Below are positions 51,984-60,387 of a stretch of DNA of 64,000 bases, piece by piece. The DNA is from Cohnella cholangitidis (GTDB taxonomy: Bacteria > Bacillota > Bacilli > Paenibacillales > Paenibacillaceae): positions 1,485,001 through 1,549,000 of the forward strand of contig NZ_CP041969.1 in the NCBI RefSeq assembly GCF_014107495.1. Direction: 5' to 3'. The notes beneath the pieces are model-generated. The model saw only the letters and a list, made by a program, of their open reading frames with translations. It was not told where the DNA came from and made no database searches. The translations under genes and the position numbers were made by a program. Each line of letters opens with the position of its first letter. Positions within the stretch are counted from its first letter, which is position 1.

Positions 51984-52128
51984 TCTTCGCTGCTCCTTTT
52001 GGTTCATTTGTCGCAAAAATCCAGACGTCGCCGTCTGGATTCTCATAAGTAAGCAATTCGCGCAATATGAACATTATACCCTAGGTTCTTGCCAATACCC
52101 AAGCTCCCGACATTCCGAGCTCATTACG

Positions 52129-53139
52129 TTACTTTACGGACCCGACGCCTACGCCGACTTTTTCTTCCGCCGGTTTACGCTCCCGCGAGGATTCGTCTTC
52201 ATTGGAGAAGTTGATCGCTTCCGAGACGAGATACAGCGGGCGTCCTTTCGCTTCCTCGTACGTTCTCCCGATATATTCGCCAAGCACGCCTAGCAGCGAA
52301 AGGGTAATCCCATGGAACAACAGGCTTATGGCGATCATGGACGTCCATCCCTGAGTCGTCGTGTCCGTGAACAACCTTTGATACAACACGATGAATAAAT
52401 AAATGAAACCGATCGCCGACAGAACGAAACCAAGAACGCTTGCGATCTTCAGCGGTTTGGTGGAGAAAGATGTCATCGCGTCAAGCGACAGCCTGATCAT
52501 TTTGCGAAGCGGATACTTCGTTTCCCCGGCAAAGCGCTCATCGCGCACGTAATCGACGGAAGTCTGCTTAAAGCCTGCCCAGCTGACCATGCCGCGGATG
52601 AAACGGCTGCGCTCCCTCATCGAGGTGAGCGCATCGCAAACCTTACGGTCCATAAGCCGGAAATCCCCGGTATCTACCGGAATATTGACCGATGTCATCG
52701 AACGCAGCAAACGATAGAACATCGCCGCGGTCATTTTTTTGAACCAGGATTCTCCTTTGCGCTCGATGCGTTTGCCGTACACGACGTCGTACCCTTCGCG
52801 CCATTTCGCGACCATATCCGCGATCAGCTCCGGCGGATCCTGCAAATCCGCATCGATCAGGACGACCGTTCTTCCGCTGGAATGGTCCATCCCCGCCGTG
52901 ACCGCGATCTGATGGCCGAAATTACGCGAAAACTCGACCAGCTTCACCGAAGGATCAACGGAACAAAAGCCTTTCACGATGTCCGACGTTTTGTCCCGGC
53001 TGCCATCGTTTACGAATACGATTTCGTATGTTTCTCCAAGCTTATCCAGAACCGCCTTCAACCGGCGGTAAGTCACTTCGATAACTTCTTCCTCGTTGTA
53101 CATAGGAACGACAACGGAAAGAAAACATGCCTTCTGCAC
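52129..53139 (-). CDS. Glycosyltransferase family 2, polyprenyl-phosphate type
   Basis: A 336-aa enzyme. The N-terminal GT-A domain (about 1-230) has SVVVPMYNEEE and the metal motif in LIDADLQDPPE; two C-terminal transmembrane helices (about 235-260 and 270-300) are followed by a charged tail. The layout matches GtrB/DPM1-like enzymes that load sugar on undecaprenyl-phosphate. It is 18 bases after the PMT gene, so it may supply the lipid-sugar donor that the PMT uses. Confidence 0.88.
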   Translation of the reverse strand: MQKACFLSVVVPMYNEEEVIEVTYRRLKAVLDKLGETYEIVFVNDGSRDKTSDIVKGFCSVDPSVKLVEFSRNFGHQIAVTAGMDHSSGRTVVLIDADLQDPPELIADMVAKWREGYDVVYGKRIERKGESWFKKMTAAMFYRLLRSMTSVNIPVDTGDFRLMDRKVCDALTSMRERSRFIRGMVSWAGFKQTSVDYVRDERFAGETKYPLRKMIRLSLDAMTSFSTKPLKIASVLGFVLSAIGFIYLFIVLYQRLFTDTTTQGWTSMIAISLLFHGITLSLLGVLGEYIGRTYEEAKGRPLYLVSEAINFSNEDESSRERKPAEEKVGVGVGSVK

Positions 53140-53156
53140 GAACTTGCAGCCTCCTT

Positions 53157-54950
53157 CTAGAAACCCCAGCTAGGCAACCATCTGATCGCGACGTTCATCC
53201 ACTCGCGGCTCACCGTCATGCCCGTATAGATCGGATAGAACCAAACAAGCAACGCCGCCGCCACGCCCGTGAAAGCCATCGTTACCCAACGTCCCTTGTA
53301 ACTACGCTCCTCGAACCAGCGCAGCATCCACACGATGGATAAGATCAAGAGCGGCACCATAGGAAAATAATGATACAGGAACGTAATGCTTCGCGGAGCC
53401 ACCATCCATGGAACGTAGAAGGATAAGTATGCGACCGCAAGCGTGAGCACGACTCTGTCCCTTCTCCGGAAGCCGAGCCACCAGGACGCTAGCATCGCCA
53501 GCAATCCGCCCCACCAGATCAGAGGATTTCCGATCGCCGCGATGCTTTGGGCATCGCCATTCTCTAAATCCTTGCCCCCGTAATACCATACCGGCCTGAT
53601 CATCAATGGCCAAGTGTACCATTTCGAAGCATAAGGATGAGGTTCTTTGACGCCTTTATGGTAATGGTACATGTTTTTCTGATATTGCCATAAATCTTTA
53701 TAGCTATCATCTGCTTTGGTCGCTTGAATATACGGTTTATAGGAAGCCGTATATACTCCGACGGGTACGGCGACGAATAAAATGACGCACGCCATCAGCG
53801 TCAAGACTAAACGTCTCACGTAATCGTAATCCCCTGCCATCTTCCCTTCCCGCCAGCGGCGGACGAGAGCGAAGACAAGCAGGATCGCTAGTCCGGCCCC
53901 TCCGTACAAGTAGTTCCATTTGACGGCGGCGGCGGCGCCGAAGAAAAACCCGCTGAGCGCAAGATAACCGATGCTTCGCCGAAACCCTCCGTTGCGCCAT
54001 GCGGTTTCGCCGTATCGATACATGCCGTAGAACATAATGATCGTAAAAGTGACCCCGATAATATCCACGTTCGAGGAACGGGAGTGCACGAGATGGAAAC
54101 CTTCCAGCACGAGCAACAATGCCGCAAGGAACGCGTATCTCGTCCGTTGGAACATCCCCTTGGCCGCGGCGTAGAGCACTGGAACCATCAAAGTCCCGAA
54201 CACTCCGGCCATGAACCTCCAACCGTAAGGAGTCATATCGAACATTTTCACGCCGATAGCCAGAAGCACTTTGCCTAACGGCGGATGCGTATTCTCGTAA
54301 GGCTCCATCCGTTCGATGAATTCGTACGCGGTACGTCCATGGTAGATCTCGTCGAAATACATGCCGTTCCGGTAATCCGGCCGATATGGCGCGTACTCCT
54401 GCTCGTCGAATACTTCCAGCCCGCTGCCTTCGGAAGTTAATGAATTATTGCTGTCGGATTGAACGTTCATCACGGCGATCGGAGCGTAAATCCCGGTCGT
54501 GAAAAAGCCCGCTTCGTAGAGACGGTATCCCGTCGTCTCCGTCGTAAACCGCATATACCTCGCTTTAACCGATTTCTCGTCGAGCTTCCAGGTGAATACG
54601 CGGTTCGTTTTGTGTTCCACTTCTAAATAGTCTTCCCAAGATACGCCATCTATCGAGGATTCGATTTTCGTATTGCCCTTCGCTCCCGGACCCTCGTATA
54701 GATTGATCCTGTCGACCGTCCGCGTCTCCCCGAAATCGACGGTGAAGTTGTCCCCTGCTTTATCGGGTTTCCAGAATGTCTGAGGAGCCGAGCGGTCGCC
54801 AAGATCCGTAAACGTCATTAGAGCCGATACGATCGTCAATAACAATACCAAAACAATATCTAGCGGCCTCCACCGCCGATCTTCCCGGTTACGAACGGAA
54901 GTTGCTCCCCATTGCACCGGACCGGATCTGCTTGTTTCCTTGTAATCCAT
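53157..54950 (-). CDS. PMT-family (GT39-like) glycosyltransferase with discoidin-like F5/8C insert
   Basis: A 597-aa integral-membrane protein. After a cytoplasmic start and the first transmembrane helix (about 37-55), residues about 65-180 form an F5/8-type-C/discoidin-like domain (TVDFGETRTVDRINLYEG, KARYMRFTTETTGYRLYEAGFF). A PMT core follows with FDEIYHGRTAYEF and NTHPPLGKVLLAIGVKMF, the loop carrying the catalytic acidic residues, then about ten more helices. PMTs transfer sugars from polyprenyl-phosphate donors to protein or glycan outside the membrane. The start at 54950 has GAGGAC upstream. It pairs with the downstream GT2 gene. Confidence 0.85.
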   Translation of the reverse strand: MDYKETSRSGPVQWGATSVRNREDRRWRPLDIVLVLLLTIVSALMTFTDLGDRSAPQTFWKPDKAGDNFTVDFGETRTVDRINLYEGPGAKGNTKIESSIDGVSWEDYLEVEHKTNRVFTWKLDEKSVKARYMRFTTETTGYRLYEAGFFTTGIYAPIAVMNVQSDSNNSLTSEGSGLEVFDEQEYAPYRPDYRNGMYFDEIYHGRTAYEFIERMEPYENTHPPLGKVLLAIGVKMFDMTPYGWRFMAGVFGTLMVPVLYAAAKGMFQRTRYAFLAALLLVLEGFHLVHSRSSNVDIIGVTFTIIMFYGMYRYGETAWRNGGFRRSIGYLALSGFFFGAAAAVKWNYLYGGAGLAILLVFALVRRWREGKMAGDYDYVRRLVLTLMACVILFVAVPVGVYTASYKPYIQATKADDSYKDLWQYQKNMYHYHKGVKEPHPYASKWYTWPLMIRPVWYYGGKDLENGDAQSIAAIGNPLIWWGGLLAMLASWWLGFRRRDRVVLTLAVAYLSFYVPWMVAPRSITFLYHYFPMVPLLILSIVWMLRWFEERSYKGRWVTMAFTGVAAALLVWFYPIYTGMTVSREWMNVAIRWLPSWGF

Positions 54951-55031
54951 GTCCGTCCTCGCTTTCACGCATTTTCCACATTTTTGCCTGTCCCTATTGT
55001 AGTCGAAAGCGTTACCGGATGGAAAGAGTCC

Positions 55032-55056
55032 GTTTCATTTTGCCGGATAAGGGTTA
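55032..55056 (+). promoter_or_regulatory. Sigma-B-type promoter of the YtxH-like gene
   Basis: GTTTCA (55032-55037) and GGGTTA (55051-55056) are 13 bases apart, close to the sigma-B consensus GTTTAA/GGGTAT, and 42 bases upstream of the start. YtxH-type genes are sigma-B targets in B. subtilis, which supports the call. Confidence 0.75.
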
Positions 55057-55098
55057 ATTCTCAGCAAGGACGTATTCCATGACGAGGAGGAAATGACA

Positions 55099-55428
55099 AT
55101 GGCAGACACACGTGGAACGATAAAAGGAGCTTTAATCGGAGGGGTAATCGGAGCGACGGCGGCACTTCTTCTCGCGCCCAAATCGGGCCGCGAATTGCGA
55201 GGCGACATTCGCGACAAGTACGCTTCCGTTCAAGATCGCACGAAACGGTTGATGACGGACGCGGGACACAAAACCCAGGAAATCGCCGCGCAAGTCGGGC
55301 AAACCGCCTCGGGCATTATGGACAAGACGCGATCCGCCTTATCCGCCGCCAAAGAGGAAGTGCAAAATTGGAAGGACGAACATTCCGATGGCAAGGACGA
55401 ACGGAAGCACGACGGTAAAATGAACTAG
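55099..55428 (+). CDS. YtxH-domain general stress protein
   Basis: A 109-aa protein from the ATG at 55099 (GAGGAGG eight bases upstream). The glycine-rich GALIGGVIGATAALLLAPKSGRELR is the YtxH signature with one membrane-associated helix; the tail is helical and highly charged, ending in Lys/Asp/His-rich sequence. YtxH proteins are stress-induced in Bacilli; the mechanism is not known. A sigma-B-type promoter precedes it. Confidence 0.87.
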   Translation: MADTRGTIKGALIGGVIGATAALLLAPKSGRELRGDIRDKYASVQDRTKRLMTDAGHKTQEIAAQVGQTASGIMDKTRSALSAAKEEVQNWKDEHSDGKDERKHDGKMN

Positions 55429-55515
55429 CCAGCGTTCTTCTAACCGTTAGGCGAGCCGCTGCGGCGAACATCGCCGGAAATCGGCTTAGGAGGATCATGA
55501 AGGGAGAAAACGCTC

Positions 55516-56010
55516 ATGAAATCCAAACCAAGGATGATCATTTCCGGTCCCGCGTCCAGGATGAAGGAATATTTGTCGCAGACCGGATACGTCCGCGATT
55601 TCATTCATCGCTCGACTTACCGTTTGGAGCTGCGAGCGGCAACCGGAATTTACGTCTTTCAAGTTCCTTTCGAAGAAGCCGACGGGGCGCTGGCTTTGTA
55701 TGGCGAAACGGCCTTCTTCGACGGAATCGCCGATAGCGATGTCCCCGGCGATATACAAATCGCCGCATTGGACAGATGGCAGGCGTTAAGCTCCCGCGTC
55801 GCCAACGCCCAAACCAAAGTGTACTCCCCGGACAGAGGAGATCGCCGTCCGTCCGCTCCGGTCCGCTCCAGAAGCGTCGAATCCGCTAGCAACGGTTCGA
55901 TGGTGCAGGATCTCTCCGATATGAAGAGGCTTGGCAAGGACATGGAACGAATGAAGACGGAACAGCAACTTAACGAAGAAGGGCTCGTCAACGATCCCAT
56001 TCAATATTAA
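55516..56010 (+). CDS. Hypothetical protein, 164 aa
   Basis: An N-terminal beta-rich domain (about 1-95) with a hydrophobic core and a C-terminal polar region (about 95-164) containing Arg/Ser/Pro-rich linker and a charged helix ending in NDPIQY. GGGAG lies nine bases before the start. The ATG at 55497 in another frame has an AGGAGG too close to it and is rejected. Possibly cotranscribed with the YtxH-like gene (87-base gap); function unknown. Confidence 0.65.
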   Translation: MKSKPRMIISGPASRMKEYLSQTGYVRDFIHRSTYRLELRAATGIYVFQVPFEEADGALALYGETAFFDGIADSDVPGDIQIAALDRWQALSSRVANAQTKVYSPDRGDRRPSAPVRSRSVESASNGSMVQDLSDMKRLGKDMERMKTEQQLNEEGLVNDPIQY

Positions 56011-56039
56011 CGCCATTTGATCCGCCACGAGGCGAACTT

Positions 56040-56073
56040 CCCATTCCCGAATCGACAGGAATGGGATTTTTTT
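56040..56073 (+). terminator. Terminator after the 55516 gene
   Basis: Arms CCCATTCC and GGAATGGG with a 10-base loop and a run of seven T. It ends the YtxH-like unit and separates it from the chemoreceptor gene. Confidence 0.88.
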
Positions 56074-56162
56074 AGTTTGAATTGACAAACTTTAGGAGGA
56101 ATGATTTAATTCATATAATTCCTATTAAATTACTTATATTTGAGTGAAGAGGAGCCGATTAC

Positions 56163-58121
56163 ATGACCCTACTCCGCAAAGGCTTAAAATACTTTCAAAC
56201 GTCGAAAATCGCGGAACCGCTCCCGGACCAGGTCGTACAATCTCCGGCGATTCCGACCGTCGCTCGGGAAGATAGCGGCAAATTGCGCCAAGCTACCCGT
56301 TCCTTAACGAACTCGACGGATTCTTTAACCCATTTCGTAAAGCATGCGATCGAGAACGTGGAAACCATGTCTTTATCGATCAACGAAATCGTCAATTCTT
56401 CGACTTATCAATCCAATGAAGCCGAGAAGAGCTTGCAGGATGCGGAGAATCTCGGGCAAGTGCTCAATCGCTCCCTCACTCATATGAATGAAATGGGCTA
56501 TACCGTGAGCCAATCGATGCTTGCTTCCGAGACCGGTCAAGCCGCCGTCAAATGGTTGACCGAGCAATCGACCCGCCATGCCGAAATTTCCAACCTTCTG
56601 CATGAAACGATGGAACAGTTGAAACTGCACTCCGCGGAAATCTCCAAAGCGCTGGAATTGATCTTCGGAGTATCGAGCCACATTCAAATGCTGTCGCTTA
56701 ATGCTTCCATCGAGGCGGCCCATGCGGGCGAGCACGGAAAAGGCTTCGGCGTCGTCGCGCAAGAGGTACGGAAGCTGGCTCAGGAGAGCGCGGCGAACGG
56801 CAAGCAGATCAAATCTTATTTGCAAGCCGTGCAAAATCAGATCGAGAAGTTCAACGTAATCGTGGAGCATTCGCGCGAATCCTCGGAAGAGATCTCTAGC
56901 GGCGTGGAGCAGACAAGACAGCAGTTCGATGCGATCAATCGGAACTTGCACTCCGTCGTTCGGCACACGGGTGAAATCAGCGGTTTTCTCGAAATGGCGA
57001 GCCAAAAGAAAGACAAGCTCATCCACAACTTCAACACTGTCGTTTCCTTGACCCAGCAATCGTTGGCTGCGGCTTACGAAGTCGCGCATCTGTCGGAAAA
57101 CCAAGCCTCCTCCGTGCTGTCGGTAGCAGGCGCTACCCAAGAACTGCAGGGCGCCAACGCGGATATCAGAAATTCGCTCTCCGATTGGTTCGACAACGGC
57201 AAGTCGGAAAGCCAGTCCGACGCCAAACAAATCCGTATCGGATTCATCCCCAATGTATCTCATGCTCCGGCCCTTCTAGTTGCCGACGACGAACGTTTTC
57301 GCGAGCATTTCGGGCATCAGGCGGAGACGAAATCTTACTCCGCGGGCCCTGCGCTAGTCGATGCGTTGCTGAACGATCAGATCGATATCGGCTACTCCGG
57401 ACCGGGGCCGGTATTCGAAGCGTTCGCCAAGAACGGCGCGGTCAAAATTCTCTCCGGCGTCAACGAAGGCGGAGCCACGCTGCTCGTTAGCGCGAAATCG
57501 AATATTCGGGAGCTCTCGCAGTTACGGGGGAAAACGGTCTCCATTCCGCAGTACGGGAACGGACAGCATATTCTCCTTCGTCAGTTGCTCAGGAAACACG
57601 GCCTTAAGGACGTTTTCCGCGGCGGAGACATTCGAATTATCCAAACCAAGCTTAACTCTCTCTCCGAATTGCTTGAAAAAGGGGAAGTCGAAGCGGCATT
57701 GGTTCAGGAGCCTTGGGTGACGCTTCTAGAGAGCAAGGGCATCGCTCGCGTACTGATCGATTGGGATAACCTTTACGACCAAGGGTCCCCTCCTAATACC
57801 GTCATTGCGGTCAGCCAAGCTTATTATGATCGTCATCCGGACAGGGTTAACCGATTTCTTGATTTCCACTACCAAGCGCTGCAATCCCTTCAGCATAACC
57901 CCGATGCCGCGTACGAGACGTTATCCCGCTCGTTGACGCGCTATACGGGGCACGAACTGCCCGTGGAGTCGATCAAGAAGGCGATGGCAAGAATCGTCTG
58001 GACATCGACGACGGATCGCTCCAATCTGCAACGCTTCGCGGAGCTTATCAAACGAGAAGGATTCTTGAACAAGGAAATCGACTTCGATCGTTTGTTCGCG
58101 CAAAAAACCGATGCCCTTTAA
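56163..58121 (+). CDS. Soluble chemoreceptor fused to a NitT/TauT-type substrate-binding domain
   Basis: A 652-aa protein. Residues about 35-345 are a methyl-accepting signalling domain, mostly coiled coil, with the tip LNASIEAAHAGEHGKGFGVVAQEVRKLAQES. Residues 357-652 resemble periplasmic binding proteins of the NMT1/SsuA/NitT group (IRIGFIPNVSHAPALLVADD at the start, GPGPVFEAFAKNGAVKILSGVN, LVQEPWVTLLES). There is no signal peptide, transmembrane segment or HAMP domain, so both parts are in the cytoplasm. This reads as a soluble sensor for an imported sulfonate-, nitrate- or pyrimidine-like molecule. No chemotaxis operon is adjacent, but cheR starts at the end of this window. Homologues of this architecture may be uncommon; see findings. 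Confidence 0.87.
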   Translation: MTLLRKGLKYFQTSKIAEPLPDQVVQSPAIPTVAREDSGKLRQATRSLTNSTDSLTHFVKHAIENVETMSLSINEIVNSSTYQSNEAEKSLQDAENLGQVLNRSLTHMNEMGYTVSQSMLASETGQAAVKWLTEQSTRHAEISNLLHETMEQLKLHSAEISKALELIFGVSSHIQMLSLNASIEAAHAGEHGKGFGVVAQEVRKLAQESAANGKQIKSYLQAVQNQIEKFNVIVEHSRESSEEISSGVEQTRQQFDAINRNLHSVVRHTGEISGFLEMASQKKDKLIHNFNTVVSLTQQSLAAAYEVAHLSENQASSVLSVAGATQELQGANADIRNSLSDWFDNGKSESQSDAKQIRIGFIPNVSHAPALLVADDERFREHFGHQAETKSYSAGPALVDALLNDQIDIGYSGPGPVFEAFAKNGAVKILSGVNEGGATLLVSAKSNIRELSQLRGKTVSIPQYGNGQHILLRQLLRKHGLKDVFRGGDIRIIQTKLNSLSELLEKGEVEAALVQEPWVTLLESKGIARVLIDWDNLYDQGSPPNTVIAVSQAYYDRHPDRVNRFLDFHYQALQSLQHNPDAAYETLSRSLTRYTGHELPVESIKKAMARIVWTSTTDRSNLQRFAELIKREGFLNKEIDFDRLFAQKTDAL

Positions 58122-58133
58122 GATGGGCATCGG
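58102..58133 (-). terminator. Terminator inside the 3' end of the chemoreceptor gene
   Basis: Arms CCGATGCCC and GGGCATCGG; read on the minus strand, the stem is followed by a run of six T. It would terminate transcripts coming from the minus-strand gene at 58153, and it includes the stop codon of the convergent chemoreceptor gene. Confidence 0.75.
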
Positions 58134-58152
58134 CGAAAGGTAAGCTTGATTT

Positions 58153-58488
58153 CTAAGTTTTAAGAATCAAAGCGTTATGTTCGAGCATCTCCGTCATCGC
58201 GTCAACGGAAATATCCTTTTCCAATAGTTCCGGCACGGGGATCGACGGCATCCCTTCCTTAAGAAAGACGTTGCCTTCAAGATGGTAACCGTACTTCTTG
58301 ATAAGCGTGTACATGGCGCAAAACTTATCCGCCGCGTCGATCGCCCGGCCTAACGAAACGTAATCGGCGAGCTTATTCCCGAAGCTGAGAGGGTTAACGC
58401 GCGAACCGATCGTCAAATGAAACCCGTCGTCCTTGTCCAATACGAAAATGTCGCTTCCCGAGCATGGAATCCGATATTTTACCGTCAT
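58153..58488 (-). CDS. Hypothetical protein, 111 aa
   Basis: A small acidic protein of mixed alpha/beta type with a good ribosome binding site (AAGGAG nine bases before ATG 58488). Residues such as IPCSGSDIFVLDKDDGFHLTIG and LGRAIDAADKFCAMYTLIKKYG are well spread. No family is recognised. It follows sigB by 86 bases on the same strand and could be transcribed with it. Confidence 0.6.
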   Translation of the reverse strand: MTVKYRIPCSGSDIFVLDKDDGFHLTIGSRVNPLSFGNKLADYVSLGRAIDAADKFCAMYTLIKKYGYHLEGNVFLKEGMPSIPVPELLEKDISVDAMTEMLEHNALILKT

Positions 58489-58574
58489 CTTCTCCAACTC
58501 CTTTGCGGATAGATACTTCCGTAAGGACTATTACACCATCCCAGGATGGATGAAACGGATATCCAATAATAAAA

Positions 58575-59345
58575 TCAAGAATCCTCGGCCTTTTGAATAA
58601 GCTTCTTGAGCTTATCGATCGCCCGCTTCTGGATTCGGGAGACGCTCATCTGGGATACGCCAAGCTCGTCCGCGATCGAGCGTTGCGATAGCCCGCTTTC
58701 GAAAACGAGCCATAGCACTCTCCGTTCTTCCGGCTTCAACTGCTCCATCGCCTCTTGCAGATCGAGTTTCCTCTCCAGCGCCGCGTAATCGTCCGTCGGC
58801 GAACCGATCAACTCTCCCAGCACGGACGTATTGTCCTCGTCCGATATCGGCGTATCCAACGATACGTATTGATATAAATCCCGGCCTGCCAATATTTCTA
58901 ACGTTTCCTCCGTGTCGAGCCCTAAATGGCCGGCGATCTCGTCGACGGTAGGGGATCGCTCGAGCTTGCTCATCAGCTCATCGATCGCGTGTTGAACGAC
59001 CAGTCCTTTTTCCTTGATCCTCCGGGGCACTTGAATGTACCAAGATTTATCTCTTAAGTAGTTTTTCATGTGGCCGATCATGCTCTTCATAGCATACGGC
59101 TCGAAAGGCATGCCAAGTTCGGGATCGAATTGCTTAAGCAGCCTGAACAGCGACATCTGGCCGACCTGGAACAGATCGTCGAACAAATCCGGCCGATTGC
59201 GCGACATTTTATTGGCGGCCATCCTAACCATCGGCTCGTAGATGCGAATCAACCGGTCGGCAAGGTCACTGCATAACGTTCTCTGGTATTCGAGAAGTAT
59301 CGTGATTGCGTCGTCGGGCAAACGCGCGGAATGGGATACATTCAT
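58575..59345 (-). CDS. sigB: General stress sigma factor SigB
   Basis: A 256-aa sigma-70-family protein of group 3 (SigB/F/G type). Region 2 (DLFDDLFQVGQMSLFRLLKQFDPELGMPFEPYA), region 3 (EKGLVVQHAIDELMSKLERSPTVDEIAGHLGL) and region 4 (ERRVLWLVFESGLSQRSIADELGVSQMSVSRIQKRA) are complete. It overlaps rsbW by 4 bases (ATGA), so expression is coupled. It should transcribe the stress regulon, including its own operon. Confidence 0.93.
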   Translation of the reverse strand: MNVSHSARLPDDAITILLEYQRTLCSDLADRLIRIYEPMVRMAANKMSRNRPDLFDDLFQVGQMSLFRLLKQFDPELGMPFEPYAMKSMIGHMKNYLRDKSWYIQVPRRIKEKGLVVQHAIDELMSKLERSPTVDEIAGHLGLDTEETLEILAGRDLYQYVSLDTPISDEDNTSVLGELIGSPTDDYAALERKLDLQEAMEQLKPEERRVLWLVFESGLSQRSIADELGVSQMSVSRIQKRAIDKLKKLIQKAEDS

Positions 59346-59782
59346 GCGGTCTCTTCGGATTTCATCCGTTTCTTCATTAGTGTGACCGAAGTACCGTCAT
59401 CGTTCTGCACGTCCACCCGGTCCATTAGCGCTTGCATCAAGTATAAACCCAATCCGCCCGACTGGATTTCGTTAATGGATTTGCCGTGCAACGAAGCCGG
59501 CTCCTTGCTGTCGACGATCGTGAAGCTCTTGCCGTAATCCCGTACCGTTATCGAGAGCTCCTCGTCGGAACTCGCGAACGACACCTCGATCTTGCCTTCG
59601 GCCCCCCCGTATGCGTGAAGTACCGCATTGTTGCACGCCTCGGATACGGCGACCTTCATATCCTCGATATCTTCGAAGGTGAATTTCATTTTGCTAGCGA
59701 CGCCGTATAAGGTAAGCCGAACCAAATCGACGTACTCCGGCAAGGCGGGAACGGTTAATGTTACGTTGCTTTCTTTAGCCAT
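59342..59782 (-). CDS. rsbW: Anti-sigma-B serine kinase RsbW
   Basis: A 146-aa GHKL-type kinase. The ATP-binding N box is EACNNAVLHAYGG and the G1 region is GGLGLYLMQALMDRV. It binds SigB and phosphorylates RsbV. It lies between rsbV and sigB, the standard order. Confidence 0.93.
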   Translation of the reverse strand: MAKESNVTLTVPALPEYVDLVRLTLYGVASKMKFTFEDIEDMKVAVSEACNNAVLHAYGGAEGKIEVSFASSDEELSITVRDYGKSFTIVDSKEPASLHGKSINEIQSGGLGLYLMQALMDRVDVQNDDGTSVTLMKKRMKSEETA

Positions 59783-59812
59783 GGGATTCTCTCCTCATTC
59801 CTCTCTCGATTC

Positions 59813-60133
59813 TTATTCCGCTTTCGCCAGATAAGGGGTAATCCCGGTCATGTCGAATAGCTTGCGTATATGGGTTGGAATTTGCTCGACGTCGAAGGCG
59901 GCGTTGCGCGCGTGCCGCGCTTTCACGATGGAAATGAGGATTCCGATCCCCGTGCTGTCAATGTATTTCAAATTTTGGAGATTCAGCGTCAGCCGGATAT
60001 CGGCTAATTCGATCAGCGGTTCCATCGCCGCCCGCATTTGCGTGGCGACCTCCAGATCGAACTCTCCCCCCAAGAATACGATCGTCTGTCCTTCCTTGCT
60101 CTCGGTTCGAAGCGTGAATTTATTCGTCACCAT
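59813..60133 (-). CDS. rsbV: Anti-anti-sigma factor RsbV
   Basis: A 106-aa STAS-domain protein. The phospho-acceptor serine is Ser60 in YIDSTGIGILIS. Unphosphorylated RsbV releases SigB from RsbW. No rsbR/S/T/U/X genes are nearby, so the upstream input must be elsewhere. It begins the operon, 71 bases after a sigma-B-type promoter. Confidence 0.92.
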   Translation of the reverse strand: MVTNKFTLRTESKEGQTIVFLGGEFDLEVATQMRAAMEPLIELADIRLTLNLQNLKYIDSTGIGILISIVKARHARNAAFDVEQIPTHIRKLFDMTGITPYLAKAE

Positions 60134-60203
60134 AACGCTCTCCTCTCTTCCTGTCCCCTAACATGAAACGTGTTTCATCCTAATTGATTGCTCTAATGAT
60201 GTT

Positions 60204-60230
60204 ATAACCCGATTGTTACCCTATTGAAAC
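60204..60230 (-). promoter_or_regulatory. Sigma-B-type promoter of the rsbV-rsbW-sigB operon
   Basis: On the minus strand GTTTCA (60230-60225) and GGGTTA (60210-60205) are 14 bases apart, matching the sigma-B consensus. Position upstream of rsbV fits the known autoregulation of such operons. Confidence 0.78.
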
Positions 60231-60318
60231 ACGAAAATCTATTTAACTGAATATCGGTCCGCTAATTCGGTATCCTAAGAGATATGGTTTCGAATAACGC
60301 GATTCAGGTTAACATTTC

Positions 60319-60366
60319 CATAACAACAAAGCTTCCAGCTCATCAACTGGAAGCTTTGTTGTTATG
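60319..60366. repeat. Perfect 20-bp inverted repeat between rsbV and the FAD gene
   Basis: Arms of 20 bases (CATAACAACAAAGCTTCCAG and its complement) flank an 8-base loop. The stem reaches into the start region of the next plus-strand frame and covers its first ATG, which is not used. There is no clean T-run, so an operator, attenuator or bidirectional terminator is possible. Confidence 0.8.
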
Positions 60367-60387
60367 CTGGAACATGGGAGGCGGCTT

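Noticed and set aside
55429-55515. Sigma-B promoter for the 164-aa gene
   Set aside because: No GTTT/GGGT pair at proper spacing was found in this gap.
55497-55736. 79-aa plus-strand gene starting at AGGAGG
   Set aside because: The binding site is only 3 bases from its ATG and it is out of frame with the better 164-aa gene.
56100-56160. Clear sigma-A promoter for the soluble chemoreceptor
   Set aside because: TTGACA and TATAAT are both present but 26 bases apart, so they cannot form one promoter; the actual start is uncertain.
58489-58574. Sigma-B promoter for the 111-aa gene
   Set aside because: GTTTCA is present but the GGGATG is only 8 bases away, which is too close.
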